Origin: Nocardioides sp.
GTDB taxonomy: Bacteria; Actinomycetota; Actinomycetes; Propionibacteriales; Nocardioidaceae
DNA length: 33,797 bases
Reading direction: 5' to 3'
Assembly (NCBI RefSeq): GCF_025964975.1
Contig: NZ_JAOPXV010000002.1
Location: 1 to 33,797 of the forward strand
Made by a program: the position numbers and the translations under genes. The notes under the pieces were generated by a model, which worked only from the letters and a program-made list of their open reading frames with translations, made no database searches and was not told where the DNA came from. Positions within the stretch are counted from its first letter, which is position 1. Every line of letters starts with the position of its first letter. Positions 1 to 8,889 of this stretch are shown piece by piece.

Positions 1-18
1 GGTTCCGGAGATCCGCCC

Positions 19-46
19 GGAGACGTCGACCGCGCTCGACGTCTCC
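19..46. terminator. Perfect 11-bp hairpin 3' of the MMPL gene
   Basis: GGAGACGTCGA (19-29) and TCGACGTCTCC (36-46) are perfect inverted complements around a 6-nt loop. The hairpin lies 12 bp past the stop of the minus-strand exporter gene. No T-tract follows on either strand, as is common for actinobacterial terminators, so termination is inferred from position and stem stability. It could also serve a plus-strand transcript or an unseen convergent gene to the left. Confidence 0.6.
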
Positions 47-58
47 CTCGCGTCCTGC

Positions 59-2305
59 CTAGACGCTGGCTGTTGCGGCTTCCCTCGCCGGCAGGTGGTC
101 CTCCGGGTGCCCCTCGACGTGCAGCTCGGGGAGGAGCCGGCCGAGCCACGCGGGCATCCACCAGTTGGCGTTGCCGAGCAGGTGCATCACCGAGGGGACG
201 AGCAGCAGGCGAACCACCGTCGCGTCGATGAAGATCGCCGCGGCCATGCCGACACCGATCACCTTGAGCACCACGTCAGGCGAGGGTACGAACGCCGCGA
301 ACACCGCCACCATGATCGCTGCCGCGGCAGTGATCACCCGGCCGGTGCCGGCGAGGCCGCCGAGGATGGCTTCCTCGTTGCTGCGCGTGCGCAGCCAGAC
401 CTCGCGCATCCGGCTCACGAGGAAGACCTCGTAGTCCATGGACAGCCCGAAGAGCACCGCGAACATCAGGACCGGCACGAACGCCGGCAGTGGCGTGGGG
501 GTGTCGATGCCGATCAGCTGGCCGGCCCAGCCGCCCTGGAGGACGAGGGCCACGACGCCGTACGCCGCAGCGACGGACAACAGGTTCATCACGGCCGCCT
601 TCACGGCGACCGCGACCGAGCGGAACGACGCCACCAGGAGCAGCATCGACAGCAGCACCACGCCACCGATCAGCAGCGGGAGTCGCTTCGCGATGTTGTC
701 GGAGCTGTCGATCGAGGCGGCGGTGACGCCGCCGACATGGACGGCCACGTCCGTGCCGTCGGTCGCGGCGGGGAGGACGTCGTCGCGCAAGGTGGTGACC
801 AGGTCGACGGTCTCGGCGTCCTGGGGGCCCGTCGTCGGGATGACGGTGATCACGGCCGTGTCGCCTTCCGGGTTGAGGCCCGCCGGCGCGACGCCGGCCA
901 CTCCCTCGGTCTCGGCGACGGCGGCCGAGATCTGGTCGAGAGTGCTGGTCGCCGTACCGTCCGGGACCTCGGCCACGAGGACCAGCGCGCCGTTCATGCC
1001 GGGGCCGAATCCGTCGGCCAGGTCGTCGTAGGCCTGTCGGCTGCTGGTCTCCTCGCGGTTGTTGCCGGCGTCGGGGAAGCCGAAGCGGACGTCGAGGAAC
1101 GGGAACGCGAGCGCCAGCAGGACGGCGACCCCGACGAGCGCGGCCCCGATGCGGTGGCGGTCGACGAAGCGGCTCCAGGCGATCCAGGCCCGCGACGGCT
1201 CGACGTGACCGCCTTCGGCGACGACGACGGTGTGGCCTCGCCCGATCGGCAGGCGGAGCCGGTCGACGTGTTTGCCGAGGTAGCCCAGGAGAGCTGGGAA
1301 CAGCGTCACGCTGGCGAGCATCACGACCAGCACGCTGAGGATGGTCACGACGGCGGCGCCGCGCATGAACGACAGGCCCATGGCGAACAGGCCGAGCATG
1401 CTGATCACCACCGTGGTGCCCGCCACCATCACCGAGCGGCCGGCGGTGTCGAGGGTGGCGACCGTGGCGGCTTCGGGGTCGAGCCCGGCAGAGCGCCACT
1501 CGCGGAAGCGGGTGACCATCAGCAGCGCGTAGTCGATGCCGATGCCGATGCCCATCATCGTGGCGAGCGAGGTCGACCAGTCAGGTGCGTCGACGAAGGA
1601 GATGGCGACGGCGGTCAGCGTGCTGCTCACAGCCAGTCCGGCGACAGCCACCACGATCGGGAGTCCGGCGGCGACGACCGAGCCGAACATGATCAGCAGG
1701 ATGATCGCTGCTGCGACCAGGCCGACGCCCTCGGAGCCGATCTCGCCCTGCTCGGCCTGCACGGTGCTCTCGCCGCCCAGGCCGACCTCGAAGCCGGCGC
1801 TCGAGGCGTCGTCCGCGATCTCGAGCAGCTGCTCGCTGTTCTTGTGCGGCATGTCCACAGGGTTCTCGACATCGAGGCGCAGCTGTGCCACCAGTGTCGT
1901 GCCGTCCTGGCTGATGCCGGCGGGGTCCTGGAAGGGATCGCTGACCGTCTCGACGTGGGCGACCGAGCCGAGGTCGGCAAGCAGGTCCTGGACCGCCTGC
2001 TGCTCGTTCTGTACGCCGCCGTCGACCCGCACGACGACGTCGACCACTGCGCCCGCCTGGGACGGGAACCGGTCCTCGAGGAGCGTCTGCGCCTCCTGGG
2101 AGTCGGAGCCCGGGGCGGAGTAGTCGGCCTTGAAGTCACCGCCCATCGACATCGACAGCAGGACGGCGATGGCCAGGGCGGCCAGCCAGGCGAGCACGGT
2201 CTTGCCGCGATGGCGGAAGGTGAGGCGAGCAAGGCGGCCGAGCGGGCCGACCCGCGCGGACGAACGGGTGGGGGCGAGCGGGCGCTCGGGGGACAAGGTG
2301 GTCAT
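59..2305 (-). CDS. MMPL-family RND transporter
   Basis: About 748 aa. A large inner-membrane exporter of the MmpL/RND type, driven by proton flux, probably moving a lipid or other hydrophobic compound. There is one N-terminal membrane segment, an extracellular domain, a five-to-six helix block, then a second copy of the same plan. Each helix block has the family's Asp-Tyr pair: GIGIDY in the first half and GLSMDYE in the second, expected in the proton relay. The start is set at 2305 (MTTLSPERP), because AGAAGGAG lies 8 nt upstream on the minus strand; an upstream in-frame ATG at 2347 has no such site. It is divergent from a TetR regulator across a palindrome-rich gap, which suggests control by that regulator. 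The substrate cannot be read from the sequence. Confidence 0.93.
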   Translation of the reverse strand: MTTLSPERPLAPTRSSARVGPLGRLARLTFRHRGKTVLAWLAALAIAVLLSMSMGGDFKADYSAPGSDSQEAQTLLEDRFPSQAGAVVDVVVRVDGGVQNEQQAVQDLLADLGSVAHVETVSDPFQDPAGISQDGTTLVAQLRLDVENPVDMPHKNSEQLLEIADDASSAGFEVGLGGESTVQAEQGEIGSEGVGLVAAAIILLIMFGSVVAAGLPIVVAVAGLAVSSTLTAVAISFVDAPDWSTSLATMMGIGIGIDYALLMVTRFREWRSAGLDPEAATVATLDTAGRSVMVAGTTVVISMLGLFAMGLSFMRGAAVVTILSVLVVMLASVTLFPALLGYLGKHVDRLRLPIGRGHTVVVAEGGHVEPSRAWIAWSRFVDRHRIGAALVGVAVLLALAFPFLDVRFGFPDAGNNREETSSRQAYDDLADGFGPGMNGALVLVAEVPDGTATSTLDQISAAVAETEGVAGVAPAGLNPEGDTAVITVIPTTGPQDAETVDLVTTLRDDVLPAATDGTDVAVHVGGVTAASIDSSDNIAKRLPLLIGGVVLLSMLLLVASFRSVAVAVKAAVMNLLSVAAAYGVVALVLQGGWAGQLIGIDTPTPLPAFVPVLMFAVLFGLSMDYEVFLVSRMREVWLRTRSNEEAILGGLAGTGRVITAAAAIMVAVFAAFVPSPDVVLKVIGVGMAAAIFIDATVVRLLLVPSVMHLLGNANWWMPAWLGRLLPELHVEGHPEDHLPAREAATASV

Positions 2306-2330
2306 GAGTGATGCTCCTTCTGAAGCGTGA

Positions 2331-2378
2331 TGTTCCATAACGAACACTATGCTGAATCACTTGTCAAGTGGTGTCACC
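2331..2378. promoter_or_regulatory. Divergent control region with three palindromes, likely TetR operator
   Basis: Three inverted repeats lie between the exporter and TetR starts: TGTTC-6-GAACA (2331-2346), CACTTGTCAAGTG (2358-2370) and the adjoining GGTGTCACC (2370-2378). The middle one contains TTGACA on the minus strand, a perfect -35 hexamer facing the exporter gene. No convincing -10 is seen at 17 nt. TetR proteins usually bind such palindromes between themselves and a divergent target, so this is the likely operator; the binding is inferred. Confidence 0.6.
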
Positions 2379-2441
2379 TATGTGAAGATGCATAACGCTT
2401 CTGGTTCTGCCCGCCTAGTCCCTCTCGGGGAGGAGACCACC

Positions 2442-3152
2442 GTGACCGACGCCCCGACCCGCCGCGAGCGTCAACGCGCGGCCACCGTGGAGGAGATCAA
2501 GGACGTCGCTCGCGGCTTGATGCGCAAGCAGGGCACCGTCGACGTCCGGTTCACCGACATCGCCAAGGAGATGGGGATGACCCCGCCGGCGCTGTACCGC
2601 TACTTCGCCGACCGCGACGCGTTGCTGACCGAGCTGATCACCGAGGCCTACCGCGAGCTGGGTCGCGAGGTCGCCGACGCCCGCGAGCAGCGCGACCCCG
2701 ACGACATCGGTGGTCGCTGGATCGCAGTCGGGACGGCGTACCGCAACTGGGCGCGCCGCGAGCCCGAGCAGTTCGCCCTGATCCTCGGGATGCCCGTGCC
2801 CGGTTACGTCGCCCCTGAGGACGGGCCGACCACGGATGCCGCCAAGGACGCGATGGGGCAGCTGTCGCTGCTCTTCATCCGCGCCGCGGAGCTGGGCGTG
2901 CTCCAGGAGCCGCTCGTCCGTGAGGTCTCCGACGAGATGGCCGCCTGTGCCGCCGAGAAGCATCCGGAGCTGGGCGGCCTCGTGCCGCCCGAGAGCTTCC
3001 AGGCCATGATGCAGGCTTGGGCCACCCTGCACGGATTCACCTGCCTCGACGCCTACGGCCAGTTCCACTGGATGACGGACGAGGCCCGCGAAGCCCTGTT
3101 CGTGAGCACCCTGCGCGCGGCCGCCCTGGCGGCGGGCATCCCGACCGACTGA
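2442..3152 (+). CDS. TetR/AcrR-family transcriptional regulator
   Basis: 236 aa from GTG 2442, which has GGGGAGGAG seven bases upstream; an in-frame ATG at 2349 lies inside the palindromic region and has no ribosome site. Residues about 33-56 form the TetR helix-turn-helix, ending in the typical ALYRYFADRDALL. The rest is an all-helical ligand and dimer domain containing REPEQFALILG, as in the WHG-type C-terminal families. It is divergent from the MMPL exporter. By family precedent it would repress both genes until a ligand, perhaps the exporter's substrate, binds. The ligand is unknown. Confidence 0.9.
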   Translation: MTDAPTRRERQRAATVEEIKDVARGLMRKQGTVDVRFTDIAKEMGMTPPALYRYFADRDALLTELITEAYRELGREVADAREQRDPDDIGGRWIAVGTAYRNWARREPEQFALILGMPVPGYVAPEDGPTTDAAKDAMGQLSLLFIRAAELGVLQEPLVREVSDEMAACAAEKHPELGGLVPPESFQAMMQAWATLHGFTCLDAYGQFHWMTDEAREALFVSTLRAAALAAGIPTD

Positions 3153-3167
3153 CGACCTGCTCTGCGG

Positions 3168-3428
3168 TCAGTCGCGCAGCGCGGCCGACGACAACACGTT
3201 GCCCGCGGAGTCGTACGCCGTCAGCACGGCCGTCTCGACCATCGCTTGCACCACACTCGAAGCTTCGCCTCCGAGCTCGCGGTCCACTATCCGTGACGCC
3301 CGGGTGATGTGCGGGGCGATCGTGACGGTCGGCACGGTTCGGGCGACCCGGCAAGCGTTCACGGATGTTGCGATGTACACAGTCCGGCACCGAACGGCCA
3401 CGCCCCGCTCGTTCGACCACGCTCGCAC
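3168..3428 (-). CDS. Small hypothetical ORF or gene remnant
   Basis: This 300-bp gap between TetR and the repeat protein holds one plausible minus-strand frame of up to 86 codons from GTG 3428. The last 60 codons have strong G/C preference at third positions and a protein-like composition (ELGGEASSVVQAMVE, then VLTAYDSAGNVLSS). The first 25 codons look poorer and no ribosome site is clear. I do not recognise the family. It could be a short gene or the 3' end of a decayed one. Confidence 0.3.
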   Translation of the reverse strand: MRAWSNERGVAVRCRTVYIATSVNACRVARTVPTVTIAPHITRASRIVDRELGGEASSVVQAMVETAVLTAYDSAGNVLSSAALRD

Positions 3429-3439
3429 CGGGGGCGACC

Positions 3440-3445
3440 TAGCGT
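3440..3445 (+). promoter_or_regulatory. -10 element TAGCGT for a leaderless start
   Basis: TAGCGT matches the actinobacterial TANNNT -10 and ends 6 nt before ATG 3452, so transcription would begin at or next to the start codon. No Shine-Dalgarno sequence is placed to serve this ATG (only CAGGG directly abutting it), consistent with a leaderless mRNA. The -35 is weak. Confidence 0.5.
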
Positions 3446-3451
3446 GCAGGG

Positions 3452-6400
3452 ATGCTGATCACGGCCCGTCCTCGGTCCCGCTTCCTCCGCCGCGCCGTGG
3501 GCGGGTTCGCCTCGTTGTTGGCGGCCGCTGCGCTGGTTGTCGTGCCCAGCACGCCGGCGTTCGCGATCCAGACCATCGCGTGGACGACGGCCCCGCCCGC
3601 GACGGCCACGGTCGGCCAGCAGGTCTCATTCGCCTGGAGTGGGACGGCCAACACCTTCCTCGGCGCCCGGATCACCGGCTGCTACGCCAACTTCCCCGAG
3701 GGCAACAACTTCACCAGGGCTTTCGGCGGAAACTTCACCACCGGCAACTGCAACATCGTCAACAGGGTGATCCCCCTTGGGGGCACCTATCAGATCGTGG
3801 TGGGGTTCACCCTCAGCACGGGCGGCTTGATGAGCATGACGTGGAACGTGAACATGGCGGCGCCCACCCCCACGGTTTACACGTCGGGACCGATCAACAC
3901 CACGGCCACCAGCGTGAACGGCGCACCAGCGACCTACTCGGCATACGGCTCTGACGCCGTCTATGGCACCTACGGCGCTACCTGCAGCCCCCAGTCCGGC
4001 ACCACCTTCCCCCCGGGTGCCACCACCGTCACCTGCTCGGCCACGAACGCTGGCGGCAAGACCGGAACGGCGAGCTTCCCGGTCACCGTGTACAAGGCCA
4101 ACCCCACCATCGCGTGGAATCCGCCAAGCGAGATCGTGGCCGGTCGGCGGCTGGGCACGGTCCTCGGCGCCACCGTGGCGCCTGCCGACGCAGCCGGCAC
4201 CATCAGCTACTCCGACGGCGCCGGCAACGCCCTGCTCTCGGCGAGTGAGCTGGCGGCCGGGGTCAATCAAGTGCTCCGTGCGACGTACACCCCGACCGGG
4301 CAGGCCGCCAACGCCTACAACTCGGTCACGGTGGAACGCACCGTCGACGTCGTGCGCATCCCGCAGAGCGTCTCCTTCGGGTCGACGCCGACCGACGTGC
4401 TCGTCGACGCCGACCCGTTCGAGGTCACCGCCGCCGGCACCGCGGACGGCGGCGACGTCAGCATCGGCGCCACCGCGGACAGCACGTGCACGGTGGTCGA
4501 CCACGGCAACGGCCCCGCCGGCGCCGCGACCGTCACGGTCACGCAGGCGGGCACGTGCGTGCTGGAAGCCGGCCAGGCACAGACAGCGACCTACCTCGCC
4601 GCGCCGGTCGCCCAGCGCTCCGTTACGGTCGACCGCCGCACCCCGGTGGTCTCCTGGAACCCTGGCGAGGAGATGACGTACGGCGCCACGCTGGCCGCCC
4701 TCCTCGACGCGAGCACCACTGTGCCCGGCACGTGGGCCTACCGCCTCAACGGCGACCCGGTCGACGGTTCGACGAAGCCCGGTGCCGGTCTCGGGCAGGT
4801 CCTGGATGTCGTCTTCACGCCCGCCGACGCCTCCCGCTACACCACGGCCACCGCGTCGCAGAAGCTCGACGTCCTCCGCGCGCCCCAGCACCTCGACGTA
4901 CCGACCATCGCCGACCGGACCTACGGCGACGCCCCGTTCGTGGTCGACCCCACGAGCGACGGCCCGGGTGACATCACCGTCACCACATCGGGCCCCTGCA
5001 CGGTCGCCGGTCGCACCGTCACCCCGACCAGCGCTGGTGCCTGCGAGATCACGGTCGACCAGGCCGCCGCCGCCAACCACCAGGCGGCGCAGGTCGTCCG
5101 TACCGTGTCCGTCGCCAAGGGCACACCCGTGCTGACGTGGACGCACCCCGGCGACCTGACCTACGGCGAGGTGGTCGGACCCGACCAGCTCGACGCGGTC
5201 GTCGACGCCGACATCGATCCGTCCGCTGCTGCCCCGGTGGGGCAGCTCACCTTCACGGCGGGGAATGACGCCCCGGCCGCAGGAGCGCTGCTGGATGCCG
5301 GCGACCACCTGCTCACCGCACGCTGGGAGCCCACCGGCCCCAGTGCCGACCGCTGGAAGCCGATCGCCCTCTCGACCATGGTCCACGTCGACCGGGCACT
5401 GCCGGTCGTCAGGTGGCCGACGCCCGCCGCGATCGTCCACGGCACGCCGCTCGGCGACGAGCAGCTCGCGGCCTCCGTCGAGACCGTCCGTGACGTCGAC
5501 GGTGACCTGACCTACACCCTCGCCGACGGCAGCCGCGCGCGCGGCGTGGTGCTGGGCGCCGGTGAGCACACGCTGCGTGCCACGTTCGACGCCACCGGAC
5601 CGACGGCGGGCAACTACCTCGGGGCGAGCGAGGAGGTGACCCTGGTGGTCACCAAGGCGGCCCAGGTCATCGACTTCACAGCACCGAATGACCACGCGTA
5701 CGGCGACGCGCCGTTCGACGTCGTCGCCACGGGGGGCGACTCCGGCCAGCCGGTGACCTTCGCCGCGGACGGCGCCTGCTCGGTGAGCGGCGCGACCGTC
5801 ACGATCACCCGCGCCGGAGCCTGTGTCGTCACGGCCTCGCAGGACGGGACCGACGACTTCGAGGCAGCGACCCCCGTCGTCCGCAACGTGACGATCACCG
5901 GTCGGGGCACGGCCGAGATCGCGTGGGCGACGCCCGACCCGATCGTCTTCGGCACGCCCCTCGGCGCCGACCAGCTCGACGCGATCATCAGCACCCCCGG
6001 AGCGACGGGCACCATTTCCTACGTCCTCGCTGACGGAGCGACGAATGCCGACGGCGCTCTGCTCCACGCAGGTGCCGGGCAGACGATCACCGCCCTCTTC
6101 GAGCCCGACCGGGCCTCGGAAGCCCGCTTCCTGCCCAGCTCCCGAACGGTCTCCATCGACGTCGCACAGGCGAAGCAGGTCATCGACCTCGGTGCGTTGC
6201 GCGACCGGACGTACGGCGACCCGTCCGTGCCGCTGTCGGCGACCGGAGGTGCATCGGGCCGACCGGTCGGTGCCACCGCGACCGGTGCCTGCGATCTCGT
6301 CGGCACCACTGTGCGACTGCTGGGCGCCGGCACCTGCACCGTGTCCGCCACGCAGGAGGGCACCGCTGACTACGCGCCGGCACCGTCCGTCACGCGCTCC

Positions 6401-7009
6401 TTCGCGATCGCCAAGGCCCCGCTGGTCGTCACCGCTCCCTCCATCAAGCGGCGCATCGGTGTGACGACGGCCCTGGTCCCCACCTACTCGGGCTTCGTCA
6501 ACGGCGACGGCACCAGCGACCTGCTCGAGCCCGCCACGTGCGTCACCGAGGCCCTCGCCACGAGCCCGGCCGGGACGTATCGCGTCAGCTGTTCCGGGGC
6601 GACCATCCCTGACTACGAGGTGAGCACCGTCCCGGGGATCGTGAAGATCGGATACGGCATCCGTGGATTCGAGTGGTCTCTCGCTGCCGCCCGCCAGCGT
6701 CCCGGTGGCGCCCGAGGTGCGGCGACGATCCCGGTGCTCATCGCGCTGACCGATGTCAACGACCGCATGATCACGCGAGCTCGAGCCGTTGCGATCGGGT
6801 CCGAGTGTCGCGCGACTCTGCGTGTCGAGGGCGTTCGTGGGACCACGACCTGCTTCCGCCTCGGCGGCGCCGACAAGGACCGACCGTTCCTGGCCCGGTT
6901 GCGCAGTGCCGCCCTCTCGCGCGGCAGGACACACACCGTCGTGCTCGCCATCACGGGAGCAGACGGCACGACCGTGCGTCGCGCGACCATCGAGCTTCCC
7001 GTGAGGTGA
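3452..7009 (+). CDS. Secreted Ig-like/MBG repeat surface protein
   Basis: 1185 aa. An N-terminal signal peptide (RSRFLRRAV, then a hydrophobic core, cleavage near TPAFA) directs export. Residues about 39-135 are a unique beta domain with a CYANF...NCNIV cysteine pair; about 137-214 resemble an HYR domain (ATCSPQSG...TVTCSATN). From about 215 to 985 two repeat types follow. Type A has W-x-x-P, YGTPLG, ADG and AGxxQ signatures near 215, 395, 556, 648 and 818. Type B has TYGDAPF, ATGG and two paired-Cys strands near 302, 476, 736 and 907. An MBG-like domain (TYSGFVNGDGTSD) spans about 989-1065, then a C-terminal beta domain with two cysteines. There is no LPXTG or C-terminal membrane anchor, so it is secreted or held non-covalently. 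Adhesion or a structural role is inferred from architecture only. Confidence 0.88.
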   Translation: MLITARPRSRFLRRAVGGFASLLAAAALVVVPSTPAFAIQTIAWTTAPPATATVGQQVSFAWSGTANTFLGARITGCYANFPEGNNFTRAFGGNFTTGNCNIVNRVIPLGGTYQIVVGFTLSTGGLMSMTWNVNMAAPTPTVYTSGPINTTATSVNGAPATYSAYGSDAVYGTYGATCSPQSGTTFPPGATTVTCSATNAGGKTGTASFPVTVYKANPTIAWNPPSEIVAGRRLGTVLGATVAPADAAGTISYSDGAGNALLSASELAAGVNQVLRATYTPTGQAANAYNSVTVERTVDVVRIPQSVSFGSTPTDVLVDADPFEVTAAGTADGGDVSIGATADSTCTVVDHGNGPAGAATVTVTQAGTCVLEAGQAQTATYLAAPVAQRSVTVDRRTPVVSWNPGEEMTYGATLAALLDASTTVPGTWAYRLNGDPVDGSTKPGAGLGQVLDVVFTPADASRYTTATASQKLDVLRAPQHLDVPTIADRTYGDAPFVVDPTSDGPGDITVTTSGPCTVAGRTVTPTSAGACEITVDQAAAANHQAAQVVRTVSVAKGTPVLTWTHPGDLTYGEVVGPDQLDAVVDADIDPSAAAPVGQLTFTAGNDAPAAGALLDAGDHLLTARWEPTGPSADRWKPIALSTMVHVDRALPVVRWPTPAAIVHGTPLGDEQLAASVETVRDVDGDLTYTLADGSRARGVVLGAGEHTLRATFDATGPTAGNYLGASEEVTLVVTKAAQVIDFTAPNDHAYGDAPFDVVATGGDSGQPVTFAADGACSVSGATVTITRAGACVVTASQDGTDDFEAATPVVRNVTITGRGTAEIAWATPDPIVFGTPLGADQLDAIISTPGATGTISYVLADGATNADGALLHAGAGQTITALFEPDRASEARFLPSSRTVSIDVAQAKQVIDLGALRDRTYGDPSVPLSATGGASGRPVGATATGACDLVGTTVRLLGAGTCTVSATQEGTADYAPAPSVTRSFAIAKAPLVVTAPSIKRRIGVTTALVPTYSGFVNGDGTSDLLEPATCVTEALATSPAGTYRVSCSGATIPDYEVSTVPGIVKIGYGIRGFEWSLAAARQRPGGARGAATIPVLIALTDVNDRMITRARAVAIGSECRATLRVEGVRGTTTCFRLGGADKDRPFLARLRSAALSRGRTHTVVLAITGADGTTVRRATIELPVR

Positions 7010-7048
7010 GTCTCTTCTGGCGCGACAAGACTTAGCCGAACTGAGGAC

Positions 7049-7204
7049 CTACAGCGGCAGGTCGATGGCCGCGGCGAGCCCCTCTGGATCCGTTACGGCG
7101 GGGGTCGCGCCGGGGTGACGGAGGGTGCCGGTCGGGTCGAGCGCCACCACCGGCTCGCGAAACGTCAGGCACAGGGCGCGGTCTCCGTTGGTCGTGAAGG
7201 AGAC
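7049..7204 (-). pseudogene. 3' fragment of a decayed gene
   Basis: A minus-strand frame without start encodes about 50 C-terminal residues with good codon character: FTTNGDRALCLTFREP, then VALDPTGTLRHPGATPAV, ending at TAG 7051-7049. The pattern (DRALCL-FR-PV-xDPTG-LRHPGATxxV-DP) resembles the C-terminal end of actinobacterial hypothetical proteins I half-recognise, but I cannot name the family. Codon character ends near 7200-7205, where the neighbouring plus-strand membrane gene also loses its 5' end. I read this as the surviving tail after a deletion. Confidence 0.5.
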
Positions 7205-7221
7205 GCTTCTTCCTCGCTCTG

Positions 7222-7575
7222 GTGACGGTCGAGACCGGCGGTCTCTACTTGCTCAAGATCGTCCGCGGCCGAGACCAGGTGACGCCGTTCCAGGAGAAGT
7301 TCGCGCGCGCCGGTCACGCCCACGCCGGGGTGCTGCTCGTCCTGGCGCTGGTGTGCCAGCTCTTCATGGACATGACCGACCTTGCTGGTGCCCGGGAGTG
7401 GCTGGCACGCAGCGGTGTTGCGGCTTCGGCGCTCCTGATGCCCGTCGGATTCTTCTTCTCCTCCATGGGCCGCGGGCGCACCGAGCCCGACCCACTGATC
7501 GTCCTCGTGCTTGCAGGCGCAGCACTGCTGGCCGTCAGCCTCACGACGCTGGGTATCGGACTCCTGACGGCTTGA
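7222..7575 (+). CDS. Membrane protein, probably 5'-truncated
   Basis: At most 117 aa from GTG 7222. Three hydrophobic helices are plain (AGVLLVLALVCQLFMD; ASALLMPVGFFFSS; LIVLVLAGAALLAVSL). A fourth, N-terminal one (RRFFLALVTVETGGLYLLK) runs upstream of the GTG without a start codon and meets TGA at 7195. AAGGAG at 7197-7202 looks like its old ribosome site, but no ATG, GTG or TTG lies 5-10 nt after it. Removing one G near 7199 would join GTG 7194 to the frame. Either the start was lost by deletion or a 1-nt indel is present. Function unknown. Confidence 0.55.
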   Translation: MTVETGGLYLLKIVRGRDQVTPFQEKFARAGHAHAGVLLVLALVCQLFMDMTDLAGAREWLARSGVAASALLMPVGFFFSSMGRGRTEPDPLIVLVLAGAALLAVSLTTLGIGLLTA

Positions 7576-7639
7576 GCGGACGTCGAGGATCGGTCACAAC
7601 TGACTTGTCTACCGCTGGGTTTGCCGCTTCACTCTCCCG

Positions 7640-8884
7640 GTGAGTAACAGCCGACTGTCGCCGCTCGCGACACCGGCCTTCCGCTACTTCTTCATCGGCC
7701 AGGTCGTGAACCGAGTCGGCTCGTCGATGGCCGGTGTGGCGCTGGCATTCGCCGTACTCGACATCGACGATTCTGCATCGGCTCTCGGCTGGGTGCTGGC
7801 CGCGTCGAGCGTGCCGATGGTGGTGTTCATGCTCCTCGGTGGAGCGATCGCCGACCGGCTGCCCCGGGCCGTGGTGCTGCGCGGGTGCAACCTCGTCCAA
7901 GGCATTGCTCAGGCGCTCACGGCGGGTCTCGTCATCAGCGGGCAGGCCGAGATCTGGCACCTCATCGTCCTCCAGGCGGTGGCCGGCACCGTGTTCGCCG
8001 TGAGCTACCCCGCGTTCCTCGGGATGGTCCCGATCCTGCTGCCGGTCGAGGAGCGTCAGTCGGCGTACCTGCTCATCGGTCAAGCCACCAGTGCTGTCGG
8101 CATCCTGGGTCCAGCGATCTCCGGGATCCTGGTCGCGACGGTCGGCCCGGGGTGGGCGCTGGCGATCGACGCTTCGACATACCTGCTGGCTGCAGCGCTG
8201 CTGTTGTTGGTACGCCTGCCGGCGGGTGATCGCAGCCAGGCCAAGGCAAGCGTCATCGGAGACTTCGTCGCGGGTTGGGCGTTCGCGCGTCAGCTGGGCT
8301 GGGTGATTCCGGCTGCGTCAGCCGCGCTGGTCTTCAACGCCCTGGTCAGCGGCGCGATCAACGTCCTCGGTCCGGTGATCGCCGACGACACGATCGGCAG
8401 CCAGGGTTGGGGCATAGCCACGTCCGGGCAGGCGTTGGGAGTGTTCATCGCCGCGTTCTTCCTGGCCAAGGTGAAGGTGACCGCGCCGATGAAGGTGATC
8501 ATGGTCGCCTTCGTCGTCTACTGCGTCCCGATGCTCGTGCTCGGCACCGAGGTGAACCTCTGGGCTCTCTCCGTCTCCTTCGTTGTCGCCGGCACCGCGC
8601 TGAGTCTGCTGGACCTGTCCTGGAACCTGTTGGTGCAGGAGAAGGTGCCCGAAGCGATGCTGTCGCGGATCATGGCGATCGACGGGTTCTTCTCGTTCGT
8701 CGCCACTCCGATCGGGCTGGTGGCGGTGGGTCCCCTCGTCGTCGCCTTCGGCGCTGGACGCGTCGAGCTGGCCTGCTTCGCCCTCGCCGTACTGGTGGCT
8801 GCGTGTGCACTCACTCGACGCACCATCGCCGGTGTCAGACTCACCGGCGCGCCGCCGCCCGTGCTCTCGCGCTCAGACGTCTAG
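7640..8884 (+). CDS. MFS transporter (EntS-like, MFS_3 group)
   Basis: 414 aa, about 12 membrane helices. The opening (SPLATPAFRYFFIGQVVNRV) and the GGAIADRLPRAVVL loop between helices 2 and 3 are typical of the MFS group that includes the enterobactin exporter EntS and macrolide exporters, so proton-driven export of a small molecule is likely. The start GTG 7640 fits the family N-terminus but has no visible ribosome site. It ends 5 bp before the stop of the convergent VOC gene. No adjacent regulator or biosynthetic gene indicates the substrate. Confidence 0.88.
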   Translation: MSNSRLSPLATPAFRYFFIGQVVNRVGSSMAGVALAFAVLDIDDSASALGWVLAASSVPMVVFMLLGGAIADRLPRAVVLRGCNLVQGIAQALTAGLVISGQAEIWHLIVLQAVAGTVFAVSYPAFLGMVPILLPVEERQSAYLLIGQATSAVGILGPAISGILVATVGPGWALAIDASTYLLAAALLLLVRLPAGDRSQAKASVIGDFVAGWAFARQLGWVIPAASAALVFNALVSGAINVLGPVIADDTIGSQGWGIATSGQALGVFIAAFFLAKVKVTAPMKVIMVAFVVYCVPMLVLGTEVNLWALSVSFVVAGTALSLLDLSWNLLVQEKVPEAMLSRIMAIDGFFSFVATPIGLVAVGPLVVAFGAGRVELACFALAVLVAACALTRRTIAGVRLTGAPPPVLSRSDV

Positions 8885-8889
8885 ACCCG

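Noticed and set aside
95..2311. Long open frame on the plus strand opposite the MMPL gene
   Set aside because: High-GC shadow: low-complexity His/Arg/Asp-rich translation with no domain, while the minus strand has clear MMPL motifs.
7009..7035. AGTCT/AGACT hairpin after the repeat protein
   Set aside because: 5-bp stem with a long loop; not distinguishable from chance.
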